Numbered from the stretch's first letter, positions 17,668 to 27,567 are shown. The stretch is DNA of 64,000 nucleotides from Sellimonas sp963559135 (GCA_963559135.1 CAUWJP010000003.1:1-64000); one strand, 5' to 3'. A program made the numbers and translations. Notes: generated by a model not told the origin, from the letters alone.

Positions 17668-18837
17668 ATGATGGTAAAAGGAGTAAATCTTGGAAACTGG
17701 CTTGTACTGGAAAAATGGATGAGTCCGGGACTGTTTGAAGGGACTACAGCAGAAGACGAGTATTATCTTCCTACACAGCTTTCAAAAGAGGTGTATGAAG
17801 CCCGTATCAAGATACATCGTTCCGAGTACATTACAGAAAGAGATTTTACAAGAATCAAAGCGATGGGGATGGATGCAGTCAGGATTCCGGTTCCTTACTT
17901 TATTTTTGGAGACAGAGAGCCATTTATCGGCTGCGTGGAGGAGCTTGACCGTGCATTTAACTGGGCGGAGAAATACGGACTTCAGATTCTGATCGATCTG
18001 CATACGGCTCCGGACAGCCAGAATGGTTTTGACAACGGCGGAATCAGCGGGGTATGCAAATGGTCACAGGAGCCGGATGAAGTGGAATTTGAATTGACTG
18101 TCCTGGAAAGACTGGCAAAACGTTATGGAACGAGAAAAGGTCTTTGGGGAATTGAAATTCTGAATGAGCCTATTCTGGAAGATATGTGGGAGTCCATGAA
18201 TGTGGCAGAGCGCTATCCGGCAGTAGATCCGGAGAAAGCCAAAGGAACAAAGCCGAATACAATCGAGTTTATCCGTCAGTTCTATCTGGATGCGTATGAC
18301 AGGATCCGTAAATATATGCCGGAAGAGAAATATGTCGTGTTCCATGATGCATTCCGCCTGAAGGCATGGAAAGATTTTATGAGGGAAGACAAGTACAAAA
18401 ATGTTGTGCTGGATACTCATCAGTATCTTATGGTAGCAGAGATGAGCGGCTGTGACCAGACGGTTGAAAGCTATGTAGAGTACGTGAAAGAACTCCAGAA
18501 AGATATTGAGGAGATGCAAAAGTACTTCCCGGTCATCTGTGGAGAATGGTGTCTTTTTAACTCTCTGGCAGTAGGACAGGATACAAAAGGTGGACAGACT
18601 GTACTAAATGGAGTGGAAGGTCTGGATCAGGAAGTTGTAAGCGAAGAGCGGAAAAGAGAAATTTACCGTGCCGTAGCTAAGGCACAGCTGGATGCATGGC
18701 ATGCAGGAAGTGGTTATTTCTACTGGAGCTATAAGCTTCTCACAGATACGGTGAACACACCTGGCTGGGTAGGCTGGGACAGCTGGGATCTGGGAAGATG
18801 TGTAGATTTTGGATGGTTCCCGTTAGAGGAAGCTTAA
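17668..18837 (+). CDS. GH5 exo-beta-1,3-glucanase-like glycosidase, cytoplasmic
   Basis: The 389-residue enzyme has a GH5 TIM barrel that begins at once (VKGVNLGNWLVLEKWM, as in Exg1-type exo-1,3-glucanases). The predicted acid/base is Glu167 (LNEP) and the nucleophile is Glu293 (CGEW). No signal peptide is present, so it acts on imported short substrates. ATG at 17668 or the adjacent ATG at 17671 may start translation. It leads an operon with a GPH symporter and three more glycosidases, all in the same direction. The likely substrate is a beta-glucan or beta-glucosyl oligosaccharide; other GH5 exo-glycosidase activities are possible. Confidence 0.85.
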   Translation: MMVKGVNLGNWLVLEKWMSPGLFEGTTAEDEYYLPTQLSKEVYEARIKIHRSEYITERDFTRIKAMGMDAVRIPVPYFIFGDREPFIGCVEELDRAFNWAEKYGLQILIDLHTAPDSQNGFDNGGISGVCKWSQEPDEVEFELTVLERLAKRYGTRKGLWGIEILNEPILEDMWESMNVAERYPAVDPEKAKGTKPNTIEFIRQFYLDAYDRIRKYMPEEKYVVFHDAFRLKAWKDFMREDKYKNVVLDTHQYLMVAEMSGCDQTVESYVEYVKELQKDIEEMQKYFPVICGEWCLFNSLAVGQDTKGGQTVLNGVEGLDQEVVSEERKREIYRAVAKAQLDAWHAGSGYFYWSYKLLTDTVNTPGWVGWDSWDLGRCVDFGWFPLEEA

Positions 18838-18867
18838 AAACGAAAGAGAAAGAAAAGGAGAAAGAAC

Positions 18868-20256
18868 ATGAATCAGACAGATATGAACCCGAATGCAAAA
18901 CTGTCCTTCCTGGAACGGTTTGCCTATGGTATTGGAGATTATGCAGGAAACCTGGTGTATTCAGCTATCAGTGCGTTCCTTCTGGTATATTATACAAACG
19001 TGGTAGGAGCAAGTGCGGCGGCAGCAGCCTCGATTATCGCCATCTCAAAAATCCTGGATGGAATATCAGATCTTGCGATGGGATATATTGTGGACCATAC
19101 TCACAGTAAATGGGGAAAAGCCCGTCCGTGGATTGCAAGACTGTGTATACCACTTGCAGTATGTACGGTGCTGATGTTCAGTGTTCCGTCAAGCTTTGCA
19201 GGTCCTGTACAGATTGCGTACATGTTCCTTACATATAATCTTGTTTCCACTATTTTCTATACAGGAATCAATGTACCTTACGCTACCATGCAGGGGCTGA
19301 TGACAAGAGATCAGTATGAAAGAGGACTTCTTGGAAACTTCCGTAATCTTCTTGCGACAGCAGGAACAATGACAATTAATACCGTCGTATTGAAAATGAC
19401 AGGATTTTTCGGCGGCGGGGATAAATATACACAGAAAGGATGGACCGTGACATTTATCATTCTCATGATTGTCTTTGCCGTTCTCAATATGTTCATGTTC
19501 TTTACATGTAAAGAAAGAGTTGTAGAAAATGGAGAAGGAAGTAAGAACCAGAATGTATCTTTCATAAAAGGACTGGTCGGACTTCTGAAAAACAAGTACT
19601 GGATTCTGATGGTAATCAGTGTATTTGCAATGTATTTCATGATGTCCACATTCTTTGGATCAGCGGTATATTTCACAATGTACAATATGGGAGATGACGG
19701 GTATTACGCAATGGTATCCAATCTGTTGTCCATTTTCCAGATTATTACATTGTTTATCACACCATTTATTATGAAAAAGGTGGGCAAACGATATCTGTTC
19801 CTTACAGGTATGGCGATTGCCGGCATTGGTTTCCTGATTTCCGGTCTGTCAACAGATTATACGATGATCTGTGCATCCTCCGTAATTAAAGGAATCGGCT
19901 TTGGATGCGGCGGAGCGACGATGTTCGGATGTCTGCAGGATGCGATCACATACGGAGAGTGGTATAATGGATATGGAACAGCAGGTATGGGAAATGCGGC
20001 TTCCTCCTTCTGTATGAAGGTTGGTTCCGGAGTAGGTACAGCTGCTCTTGGATGGATCCTTGCAGCAGGCGGCTTTGATGCTGATCTGACTGTACAGAGC
20101 GAGTCTGCTCTTACAGCGATCAATATTTCATTTGCATGGATTCCAGTCATCACATCAGTGATCTGTATTATCTGTATGTTACTGTTCGATCTGGATAAGT
20201 ACTACGGACAGGTTGTTGCGGATCTGGAAGCAGGAAAACACAGAGGAGACAAATAA
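18868..20256 (+). CDS. GPH-family (MelB-like) sugar:cation symporter
   Basis: This 462-residue, 12-segment membrane protein of the glycoside-pentoside-hexuronide family has FAYGIGDYAGNLVYSAI near the N-terminus and MGYIVDHTHSKWGKARPW in the first cytoplasmic loop, the family signature. It is the only transporter in this operon and should bring the oligosaccharide in with Na+ or H+. It starts 30 nt after GH5 behind AAAGGAG. A hairpin follows it before the GH42 gene. Confidence 0.9.
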   Translation: MNQTDMNPNAKLSFLERFAYGIGDYAGNLVYSAISAFLLVYYTNVVGASAAAAASIIAISKILDGISDLAMGYIVDHTHSKWGKARPWIARLCIPLAVCTVLMFSVPSSFAGPVQIAYMFLTYNLVSTIFYTGINVPYATMQGLMTRDQYERGLLGNFRNLLATAGTMTINTVVLKMTGFFGGGDKYTQKGWTVTFIILMIVFAVLNMFMFFTCKERVVENGEGSKNQNVSFIKGLVGLLKNKYWILMVISVFAMYFMMSTFFGSAVYFTMYNMGDDGYYAMVSNLLSIFQIITLFITPFIMKKVGKRYLFLTGMAIAGIGFLISGLSTDYTMICASSVIKGIGFGCGGATMFGCLQDAITYGEWYNGYGTAGMGNAASSFCMKVGSGVGTAALGWILAAGGFDADLTVQSESALTAINISFAWIPVITSVICIICMLLFDLDKYYGQVVADLEAGKHRGDK

Positions 20257-20260
20257 AATA

Positions 20261-20299
20261 GAGAAGGAAAGGATGGCGTTTGGGCGGCATCCTTTCTCT
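20261..20299 (+). other. Intercistronic hairpin after the symporter gene
   Basis: AAAGGATG (20268-20275) pairs with CATCCTTT (20288-20295), with partial pairing of the flanking bases. There is no U tract. It may stabilise the upstream mRNA or act as a partial terminator. Confidence 0.45.
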
Positions 20300-20316
20300 G
20301 CAATCATGGAGGGATT

Positions 20317-22317
20317 ATGAAACAGAATGAATTGCTGTTTGGAACAGCATATTATCCGGAATATATGCCATATGACAGAATCGACCAGGATTTTGACATG
20401 ATGAAAAAGGCAGGGATGAACGTCGTACGTATTGCGGAATCTACCTGGAGTACACTGGAAAGGGAAGAGGGCGTATATGATTTTTCCTACATCGACCGTG
20501 TACTGGGAAAGGCGAAGGAAATGGGGATGTATGTGATCGTCGGGACTCCTACCTATGCGGTCCCGTCCTGGCTTGTCAGAAAGGAGCCGGATGTGATGGT
20601 CACGACGAAAACAGGGCAGGCGCACTACGGGCACAGGCAGCTGATCAATATTTTGAATCCGGTGTTTCGAAGCTGTGCAGAGAAGATGATCTGCCTTCTG
20701 GCGGAGCATACGGCATCCCATCCTTGTGTGATCGGTTTTCAGATCGACAATGAGACAAAGCATTATGGAAATGACGGATGTCAGATGCAGGAGCTTTTCA
20801 AGGAATATCTGAAAGAAAAGTATCAGGATACGGATACGTTCAACAAAGCCTTCTATCTTGCCTACTGGAGCAATTCCATCCATAGCTGGGAAGATCTCCC
20901 GGATATGAGAGGATGCATTAACGGAGGCCTGGTGGGCGAATACGAAGCTTTTAAAAGAAGAATTGCAGCGGAATATCTCGGGTGGCAGGCAGAGCTGATC
21001 CGCAGATATAAAAGAGAGGATCAGTTCATCACCCATAATTTTGACTTCGAATGGAAAAAGTTTGGCGCGGATATTGCTCAGGACGGATATTCCTATGGCG
21101 TCCAGCCGGATATAAATCATCTGGAAGGAGCCCGCTTTGTAGATCTGGCAGGGACGGATATTTATCACCCGACACAGGACGAACTGACCGGAGCGGAGAT
21201 CGCTTTTGGCGGGGATTCGACACGTTGTCTGAAAAATGAAAATTATCTTGTACTGGAATGTCAGGCGCAGGCTTTTAAATACTGGACACCTTATCCGGGA
21301 CAGTTAAGGCTCCACGCTTACAGCCATCTGGCAAGCGGGGCAATAGGGACGATGTACTGGAACTGGCATTCCATCCACAATGGTTACGAGACTTACTGGA
21401 GAGGACTTCTGAGTCATGATCTGGCAGAAAATCCGGCTTATGACGAAGCCTGTGTCATTGGCCGGGAATGGAAGGAGTATGGCACAAAGCTTCGTGGACT
21501 TGAGAAACATAATAAGGTGGCACTTCTTGTTGACAATCGTTCTTTGACAGCATTGAAATGGTATCCGATTGACCGGGATCTGAGTTATAACGATGTAGTA
21601 CGGTGGATGTATGACAGTCTGTATGAAATGAATCTGGAATGTGATGTGGTCGATGTAAAAGCACTGCAGGAAGAGAAGTACAGCATGATCGTCGTGCCGG
21701 CGCTTTACTGTGCGGACGAGAAGCTGATTCAACGACTGGATGCATTTGTAAAACAGGGCGGTGTCCTTGTAAGTTCTTTCCGCTCTTTTGTGGCAGATGA
21801 ACATGCAAGTGTCTATTCAGATGCTCAGCCTCATCATCTGACCGAATGTTTTGGTATGAGTTACAATCAGTTTACAGAGCCGGGAAGGAGCAGACTTGGC
21901 GGAGAAGAGCTGAGGTATTATATGGAGCTGTTGAAACCTGACAAGGCGGAAAGCCTGGCCTTTTATGAGCATCCATACTGGAAGAAGTATGCCGGAATTA
22001 CACGAAATTCTTATGGAAAAGGTGCGGCTTTTTATGTAGGATGCTTTGCAAAGAAAGATATTTTAAAGGAGATATTCGGCCAGGCTGCCGAAGCGGCAGG
22101 TATTCCGCTTTCACCTTTCGCATGGCCTGTGACGGTGAGAAGTGGAAGAACCAAGGAAGGGACAGAGCTTCATTATCTTCTGCATTATAGTGAGAGTCCG
22201 AAACAGATTGCATGTCCTTACGAGGAAGTGAAGGATCTTCTGACTGGCACCTGCTATCGAAAAGGTGACAAGATGGAACTGAAGGACTGGGATGTGATGA
22301 TTCTGGAAGAAGCATAA
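20317..22317 (+). CDS. GH42 beta-galactosidase-family enzyme
   Basis: The 666 residues show the GH42 layout: an N-terminal TIM barrel starting LLFGTAYYPEYMP, a trimerisation-type alpha/beta domain (~385-590), and a short beta domain. The predicted acid/base is Glu146 (QIDNET) and the nucleophile is Glu314 (LVLECQAQ). No signal peptide is seen. The NET sequence where most members have NEY/NEF is a mild variation. It cleaves non-reducing beta-galactose, or a related beta-glycoside, from the imported oligosaccharide. It starts behind TGGAGGG and is followed 14 nt later by GH30. Confidence 0.88.
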   Translation: MKQNELLFGTAYYPEYMPYDRIDQDFDMMKKAGMNVVRIAESTWSTLEREEGVYDFSYIDRVLGKAKEMGMYVIVGTPTYAVPSWLVRKEPDVMVTTKTGQAHYGHRQLINILNPVFRSCAEKMICLLAEHTASHPCVIGFQIDNETKHYGNDGCQMQELFKEYLKEKYQDTDTFNKAFYLAYWSNSIHSWEDLPDMRGCINGGLVGEYEAFKRRIAAEYLGWQAELIRRYKREDQFITHNFDFEWKKFGADIAQDGYSYGVQPDINHLEGARFVDLAGTDIYHPTQDELTGAEIAFGGDSTRCLKNENYLVLECQAQAFKYWTPYPGQLRLHAYSHLASGAIGTMYWNWHSIHNGYETYWRGLLSHDLAENPAYDEACVIGREWKEYGTKLRGLEKHNKVALLVDNRSLTALKWYPIDRDLSYNDVVRWMYDSLYEMNLECDVVDVKALQEEKYSMIVVPALYCADEKLIQRLDAFVKQGGVLVSSFRSFVADEHASVYSDAQPHHLTECFGMSYNQFTEPGRSRLGGEELRYYMELLKPDKAESLAFYEHPYWKKYAGITRNSYGKGAAFYVGCFAKKDILKEIFGQAAEAAGIPLSPFAWPVTVRSGRTKEGTELHYLLHYSESPKQIACPYEEVKDLLTGTCYRKGDKMELKDWDVMILEEA

Positions 22318-22331
22318 AGGGGAGACAGAAT

Positions 22332-23675
22332 ATGAAATTGCATATGATACAGAGCCCGGAAACTTGTTATCCGGAGAAAATGGAAAAAGAGCTGATTTTT
22401 ACAGCAGACGATGGAACTGAAAATGAAGTGATCAATCTGTATCCTTCCGTTACATATCAGAGGATGGAAGGATTCGGAGGAGCCATCACCGATGCGTCCG
22501 GCTATGTATTCTCTAAGATGTCCGAAGAACAGAAAGAAAGAATGGTAAAGACCTATTTCGGAGAGGACGGGCTTCAATATAACCGGGTACGGCTGCATAT
22601 GGACAGCTGTGACTTTTGCACAAGACTCTACTCTGCGGTGGAAGACGAAAAGGATGTTGATCTGGAGACATTTGATTTTTCCTATACGGAAAAATATATG
22701 ATTCCACTTCTGGAGGAGGCAGAAAGAGCGGCCGGGAAGAAACTGAAGGTGATGCTCTCTGCATGGTCGCCGCCGGAATTTATGAAAACAAACGGAAGCC
22801 GGCTTGGAGGGGGCTCTCTGAAAGAAGAATATTACGGAAGATGGGCAGCATATCTGTGCCGTTATGTTGAAGAGTTCCAAAAGAGAGGCTATGAGGTAGA
22901 GAGGATCTCCATTCAAAATGAACCTGCAGCAGTGCAGACATGGGATTCCTGTGTCTATACTGCTAAGCAGGAGAAAACATTCCTGCAGGACTACCTATAT
23001 CCGGAGATGCAGAAAAGAGGGCTTGGACAAGTAGAAATTTTCTGTTGGGATCATAATAAGGAGCGACTTTTTGAAAGAGCGGAGCAGCTGATCGATGCCC
23101 GGACTGATTCTATGATAGCAGGGTTTGCCTTTCATTGGTACAGCGGAGATCATTTTGAGGCACTTGATCTTGTGCGGCAGAAGTATCCGGAGAAAAAGCT
23201 GATTCTTTCGGAGAGCTGTCTGGAATTCGGAAAATACGATAAAAAGCTGGAATCTGAAAATGCAGCAAGGCTGGCGCATGATATGATCGGAAATCTGAAT
23301 CATGGCATGCAGGCTTTCTACGATTGGAACCTTCTGCTTGACCAGGACGGAGGACCGAACCATCAGAATAATTACTGTGATGCACCTTGGATGTACCATG
23401 AGAAAGAAGGGCGTCTGGAAGAACGGAAAATTCTGAGATATTACTGGCATTTTGCGCACTTTATAAAGCCGGGAGCTGTGCGGATTGCCCATTCAAAATA
23501 TACCGACCGGCTGGATGTGACGGCATGGAGAAATCCGGAAGGAGAGATTGTCTGTGTCTGTATGAATCGATCAGATAAGAAGCTGCCTGCCGTGATCAGG
23601 ATGGAAGGTTTACTGTGCCGGATAGAGTTGGAAGCGAATTCTATCGCATCTTGTGTAATCAGACCGGCAGACTAG
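22332..23675 (+). CDS. GH30 beta-glucosidase/beta-1,6-glucanase-like enzyme
   Basis: This 447-residue clan-A glycosidase has YQRMEGFGGAITDASGYVF near its start (the GH30 opening strand), acid/base Glu197 (IQNEP) and nucleophile Glu294 (LSESC). A short C-terminal beta domain follows the barrel. No secretion signal is present. GH30 subfamilies include glucosylceramidase, beta-1,6-glucanase and beta-xylosidase; with the GH5 exo-glucanase neighbour a beta-glucan-type role seems likelier. It lies 14 nt after GH42 and 15 nt before GH43. Confidence 0.85.
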   Translation: MKLHMIQSPETCYPEKMEKELIFTADDGTENEVINLYPSVTYQRMEGFGGAITDASGYVFSKMSEEQKERMVKTYFGEDGLQYNRVRLHMDSCDFCTRLYSAVEDEKDVDLETFDFSYTEKYMIPLLEEAERAAGKKLKVMLSAWSPPEFMKTNGSRLGGGSLKEEYYGRWAAYLCRYVEEFQKRGYEVERISIQNEPAAVQTWDSCVYTAKQEKTFLQDYLYPEMQKRGLGQVEIFCWDHNKERLFERAEQLIDARTDSMIAGFAFHWYSGDHFEALDLVRQKYPEKKLILSESCLEFGKYDKKLESENAARLAHDMIGNLNHGMQAFYDWNLLLDQDGGPNHQNNYCDAPWMYHEKEGRLEERKILRYYWHFAHFIKPGAVRIAHSKYTDRLDVTAWRNPEGEIVCVCMNRSDKKLPAVIRMEGLLCRIELEANSIASCVIRPAD

Positions 23676-23690
23676 AAAAGGAGAAGACTT

Positions 23691-25337
23691 ATGATTAAAA
23701 ATCCAATTATTCCGGGATTTAATCCGGATCCATGCATTTGTAGAAAAGGGGAGGATTATTATCTGGCTGTATCGACTTTTGAATGGATGCCGGGACTTCC
23801 TATTTATCATTCAAGAGATTTAAAAAACTGGGAGCTGTATACCCATGTACTGACAGATGATGAAAAGGTAGATTTGAAAAAACTGCCTTCGGCAAAAGGA
23901 ATCTGGGCTCCGTGCCTGACTTACTGTGAGGAAGAAGACCTTTTTTATGTTGTGTACGGCGTTATGAATTCCATGAATGCAAGATATTTTGATGTGGATA
24001 ATTTCGTGATTACGGCCAAAGACATTAAAGGACCATGGAGCGAACCGGTATATCTTCATTCTTCAGGATTTGATGCTTCCATGTTCCATGACGATGATGG
24101 AAGGAAATATCTGGTGGCCCTGGAGTGGGAGACAAGAGAAGGATATGAGAAGCCGGGAGCAATCTGTATGGTAGAGTATGATCCGGTAAAGAAGGAGATC
24201 AAAGGATATCCGAAACGGATCTGGAGAGGTGGAACCGACAGAGGTTGCATAGAAGCACCGCATCTTACGAAGAAAAATGGGTTTTATTACATCATGTGCG
24301 CAGAAGGTGGAACCGGTTATAACCATTGTGTCACGATGGGACGTGCGACTGATGTATGGGGACCTTACGAGAAAGATCCGGAAAATCCGATTCTGACATC
24401 AGTTCCGGGAGAATCATATGAAAGACACAATCCGGATCATCTTAAGCCGAAATATTACAATCCGGAATCCGTGCTTCAGAAAGCCGGACATGGAAGTTAT
24501 GTGGAGACACCGGACGGGGAAGTCTATATGGTGTATCACACATCCAGACCTTTTGTGCCGGAGCTGTGCTGTACATTGGGAAGAGAGACAGCGATCCAGA
24601 AGATGTTCTGGACGGAGGACGGATGGCTCCGATCTGCTTCGGGCAGCAATTTGGCTGAGGAGGAGACACCGGAAAGTTCTCTGCCGGAGTGTGTACTGCC
24701 GAAAGTTCCTGAGTTTGATGACTTTGACAGTGAGACGCTTGGAAACTGGTATTATGCACCGAGGATTATGCCTGGTCGGTTTGCCGATGTGAAAGCCAGA
24801 CCGGGATATGTAAGAATCCGGGGACAGGAATCCAGAACGTCTCTGAACAAGGTAAGTATTCTGGCCCGGAAGCTGACCAGTGTATACGCGAGAATCACAA
24901 CAAAGATGGAATTTACACCGCTTGTCCACCAGCATAGTGCAGGACTGATTCTGTATTATGACAATATGAATTATATTAATCTTCGCAAGTATTACAGTGA
25001 AACACTTGGAGGAAGTGCACTTTCCATCATCCATCTGGAAAATGGTGTGAAGACAGAATTCCTAAATACAAGGATACCAGTAGAAGACTGTCCGATCTAT
25101 ATGAGATTATGGATCCAGGGAAGAAAATCCTGGTTTGAATGGAGCTATGACGGAGAGACGTACACCAAAATCGGCCGTGTAATCGACACGGCAAAATTCT
25201 CGGATGAGTACTGTCAGTACGGAGAATTTACAGGTACTATGGTAGGACTTACATGTGCAGACAGAGTAAGACATCAGCATTATGCTGATTTTGATTTCTT
25301 TGAATATATTGCAGATGAGACAAAGCCGGTTGATTAA
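23691..25337 (+). CDS. GH43 beta-xylosidase-like glycosidase
   Basis: The 548-residue enzyme has a five-bladed beta-propeller with the three GH43 acids visible: general base Asp13 (FNPDPCI), pKa modulator Asp128 (GFDASMF) and acid Glu188 (GCIEAPH). A C-terminal beta-sandwich (~330-548) is typical of XynB-like beta-xylosidases. No signal peptide is seen. ATG follows AAAAGGAGAAG. It is the last gene of the operon and a terminator follows. The substrate may be a xylose- or arabinose-bearing oligosaccharide; within this mixed operon the whole target glycan is not certain. Confidence 0.88.
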   Translation: MIKNPIIPGFNPDPCICRKGEDYYLAVSTFEWMPGLPIYHSRDLKNWELYTHVLTDDEKVDLKKLPSAKGIWAPCLTYCEEEDLFYVVYGVMNSMNARYFDVDNFVITAKDIKGPWSEPVYLHSSGFDASMFHDDDGRKYLVALEWETREGYEKPGAICMVEYDPVKKEIKGYPKRIWRGGTDRGCIEAPHLTKKNGFYYIMCAEGGTGYNHCVTMGRATDVWGPYEKDPENPILTSVPGESYERHNPDHLKPKYYNPESVLQKAGHGSYVETPDGEVYMVYHTSRPFVPELCCTLGRETAIQKMFWTEDGWLRSASGSNLAEEETPESSLPECVLPKVPEFDDFDSETLGNWYYAPRIMPGRFADVKARPGYVRIRGQESRTSLNKVSILARKLTSVYARITTKMEFTPLVHQHSAGLILYYDNMNYINLRKYYSETLGGSALSIIHLENGVKTEFLNTRIPVEDCPIYMRLWIQGRKSWFEWSYDGETYTKIGRVIDTAKFSDEYCQYGEFTGTMVGLTCADRVRHQHYADFDFFEYIADETKPVD

Positions 25338-25365
25338 GTCGGAAGCGAAAATGAAATAATGATTT

Positions 25366-25402
25366 ACAAAGCCGATTGATTTTATAACCAGTCGGCTTTT
25401 AT
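25366..25402 (+). terminator. Terminator of the GH5-GH43 operon
   Basis: AAAGCCGATTG (25368-25378) pairs with CAGTCGGCTTT (25389-25399) with one G-U wobble; T residues follow. Confidence 0.8.
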
Positions 25403-25486
25403 AATTAAATTGATAGTAGATTTTGTAAATCTGGAAAAATCAGGATTTTGAAGCAGGATTAAAAAATGCAGGATGGGGTGATTTAT

Positions 25487-26371
25487 ATGGAGCTGCGAGT
25501 ATTGGAGTACTATTTGATGGTAGCAAGGGAAGAGAATATCACGAAAGCAGCAGAGCTTCTTCATATTACCCAGCCAACGCTTTCAAGACAGTTAGCGCAG
25601 ATGGAGAAAGAATTAGGTGTCTGTCTTTTTACCCGTGGAAAACGAAGTATTACTCTGACAGAAGATGGTCTGCTTTTGAAAAGACGTGCGCAGGAAATAG
25701 TAGAACTGGTAGATCGAACAAAGCAGGAACTCAGTCATGATACAGAGACTCTAAGTGGAAAAATAGTTATCGGAAGCGGAGAAACGAAAAGTATACGTTT
25801 TCTGGCAGGCTGGATATCGGAATTTCATCAGAAATATCCACAGGTGACATTTGATATTCATAGCTCAACTGCAGATGAGATTAAGGAACAGCTTGAGAAA
25901 GGGACGACTGACATTGGTCTTCTGACAGAACCGGTGGATATAGAGAAATATCAGTTTATCCGGTTGCCGGAAAAGATACGGTGGGGAGTTCTGGTAAGAA
26001 GAGATGATCCACTTGCCGGAAAGGAATATGTGACCGAAAAGGATCTGTGTAAGCGACCGCTTCTGGTTCCCAAAAGAGATTCCGTTCAGAATGAACTGGC
26101 GAACTGGTTTCAAGATATGTATGAAAAATTAAATATAGTAGCGACTTATAATCTTTTGAATAATGCGGCTGTTATGACGAAAAGTATTCGAGGTGCTGCA
26201 CTTTGTATGGAATATGACAATACGTATGAGAATCTCGTATTTATTCCTTTAGAACCGAAACTTGAAACAGGATCAGTTTTGGTTTGGAAAAGAAGCCAAT
26301 TTGTATCGACTTTAATGAAACGGTTTATAGAGTATTTAAGAAATGCCGAAAAAGCATTTTATGATATATAA
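25487..26371 (+). CDS. LysR-family transcriptional regulator
   Basis: The 294-residue regulator has a winged HTH at residues 1-60 (AAELLHITQPTLSRQLAQME) and a LysR substrate-binding domain (~90-290). ATG at 25487 (MELRVLEYY) follows GATGGGGTG and starts where LysR proteins normally do; an in-frame ATG at 25466 adds seven residues. A terminator follows it, then the aldo/keto reductase gene in the same orientation. LysR regulators often control such an adjacent oxidoreductase, so that is the suggested target. The ligand is unknown. Confidence 0.88.
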   Translation: MELRVLEYYLMVAREENITKAAELLHITQPTLSRQLAQMEKELGVCLFTRGKRSITLTEDGLLLKRRAQEIVELVDRTKQELSHDTETLSGKIVIGSGETKSIRFLAGWISEFHQKYPQVTFDIHSSTADEIKEQLEKGTTDIGLLTEPVDIEKYQFIRLPEKIRWGVLVRRDDPLAGKEYVTEKDLCKRPLLVPKRDSVQNELANWFQDMYEKLNIVATYNLLNNAAVMTKSIRGAALCMEYDNTYENLVFIPLEPKLETGSVLVWKRSQFVSTLMKRFIEYLRNAEKAFYDI

Positions 26372-26402
26372 GGCAGGTATTTCACATAAAAACAAGAAGG
26401 GG

Positions 26403-26441
26403 TTAGAATGTAGATAGGGAAAACTTATCTACATTCTTTTA
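26403..26441 (+). terminator. Terminator after the LysR gene
   Basis: AGAATGTAGATA (26405-26416) pairs with TATCTACATTCT (26426-26437), a perfect 12-bp stem, followed by TTTT. Confidence 0.85.
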
Positions 26442-26494
26442 GGGGAAGAACTGTTAAATGAGATCTATTTTGGGGAAAAGAAGTTGAGTCGTTT

Positions 26495-26526
26495 GGATTA
26501 TTTGAGATATGGATTATTTGAGATAT
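26495..26526. repeat. Perfect 16-bp tandem duplication before the reductase gene
   Basis: GGATTATTTGAGATAT occurs twice with no gap (26495-26510, 26511-26526), 37 bp before the aldo/keto reductase start. It may double a regulator site or promoter element. Confidence 0.7.
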
Positions 26527-26562
26527 GAAATTGTGGAAAATAATAAAGAGGGGGCAAAGTAA

Positions 26563-27567
26563 ATGGAATATACAAAACTTGGCAGTACAGATATTGAAAT
26601 TTCCAAACTATGTGTCGGATGTATGAGTTTCGGTAAGGCGGGAACCATGCATGACTGGACGTTGGACGAACATCAGAGTGAAGAAGTGATCAAGCATGCA
26701 TTGCATTTAGGAATTAATTTTTTTGATACTGCAAATGGATATTCCGCAGGAACCAGTGAGGAATATTTGGGAAGAGCAATTAGAAAAAATATATCCAGAG
26801 ATAAGGTTGTACTTGCGTCAAAAGTGTATTTTAACGAAGGACGTTTGTCAAAAAAAGCAATTTTAAGAGAAATAGATGGAAGCCTGCGGCGTCTTGGAAC
26901 AGATTATCTGGATTTATATATCATACATCGATTCGATTATGATACACCAATAGAAGAAACGATGGAAGCATTACATGAAATTGTAAAAGCAGGAAAAGTA
27001 CGTGCCCTTGGTGCGTCGGCAATGTATGGGTATCAGTTCTACAATATGCAGATGACAGCGAAAGAGAATGGATGGACGCCATTTTCGGCAATGGAGAACC
27101 ATTATAATCTGCTTTACAGAGAGGATGAACGTGAGCTGATTCCAATTTGTAAACAGATGAATATTTCGCTGATGCCTTACAGTCCTCTTGCTGCAGGGCA
27201 TTTGGCGAGACCTGAGTGGAAATCTGATTCCAAAAGAGCTAAGACAGATCGGGTTGCAGTTGGAAAATATGATCGTATGGAACAACAAGATATTCAAATC
27301 GTAAAACGGGTTCAGAAACTAGCTGAGAAATATCATTGCACAATGGCACAGATTGCCCTTGCGTGGCAGTGGGAAAAAGGAGTAGCCGCCCCGATTATAG
27401 GAGCTACAAGAGCAGGGTATCTGGATGACGCGGTGCAGGCATTAGATGTGAAACTGAGTCGGGAAGACATGACATATCTGGAAGAACAGTATGTTCCTCA
27501 TCCGATTGTAGGAGCTATTGATAAAAATCCTGAGCAAGGTGTGATGTTACTGGATGAAAAAAAGTAG
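26563..27567 (+). CDS. Aldo/keto reductase
   Basis: The 334-residue NAD(P)H-dependent oxidoreductase has a TIM barrel. The catalytic tetrad is visible: Asp and Tyr in FFDTANGYSAG, Lys in VLASKVYF, and His in LYIIHRFD. The late SPLAAGHLARPEW and IIGATRAGYLDDAV segments match the YhdN/Tas-like AKR branch. ATG follows AGAGGGGG. It stands alone between two terminators and is probably controlled by the LysR gene upstream. The substrate (a carbonyl or sugar aldehyde) cannot be predicted. Confidence 0.9.
   Translation: MEYTKLGSTDIEISKLCVGCMSFGKAGTMHDWTLDEHQSEEVIKHALHLGINFFDTANGYSAGTSEEYLGRAIRKNISRDKVVLASKVYFNEGRLSKKAILREIDGSLRRLGTDYLDLYIIHRFDYDTPIEETMEALHEIVKAGKVRALGASAMYGYQFYNMQMTAKENGWTPFSAMENHYNLLYREDERELIPICKQMNISLMPYSPLAAGHLARPEWKSDSKRAKTDRVAVGKYDRMEQQDIQIVKRVQKLAEKYHCTMAQIALAWQWEKGVAAPIIGATRAGYLDDAVQALDVKLSREDMTYLEEQYVPHPIVGAIDKNPEQGVMLLDEKK

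Noticed and set aside
20179..21168. 329-residue minus-strand ORF over the symporter/GH42 boundary
   Set aside because: It lies opposite GH42, which has both catalytic residues and a good start; no family features.
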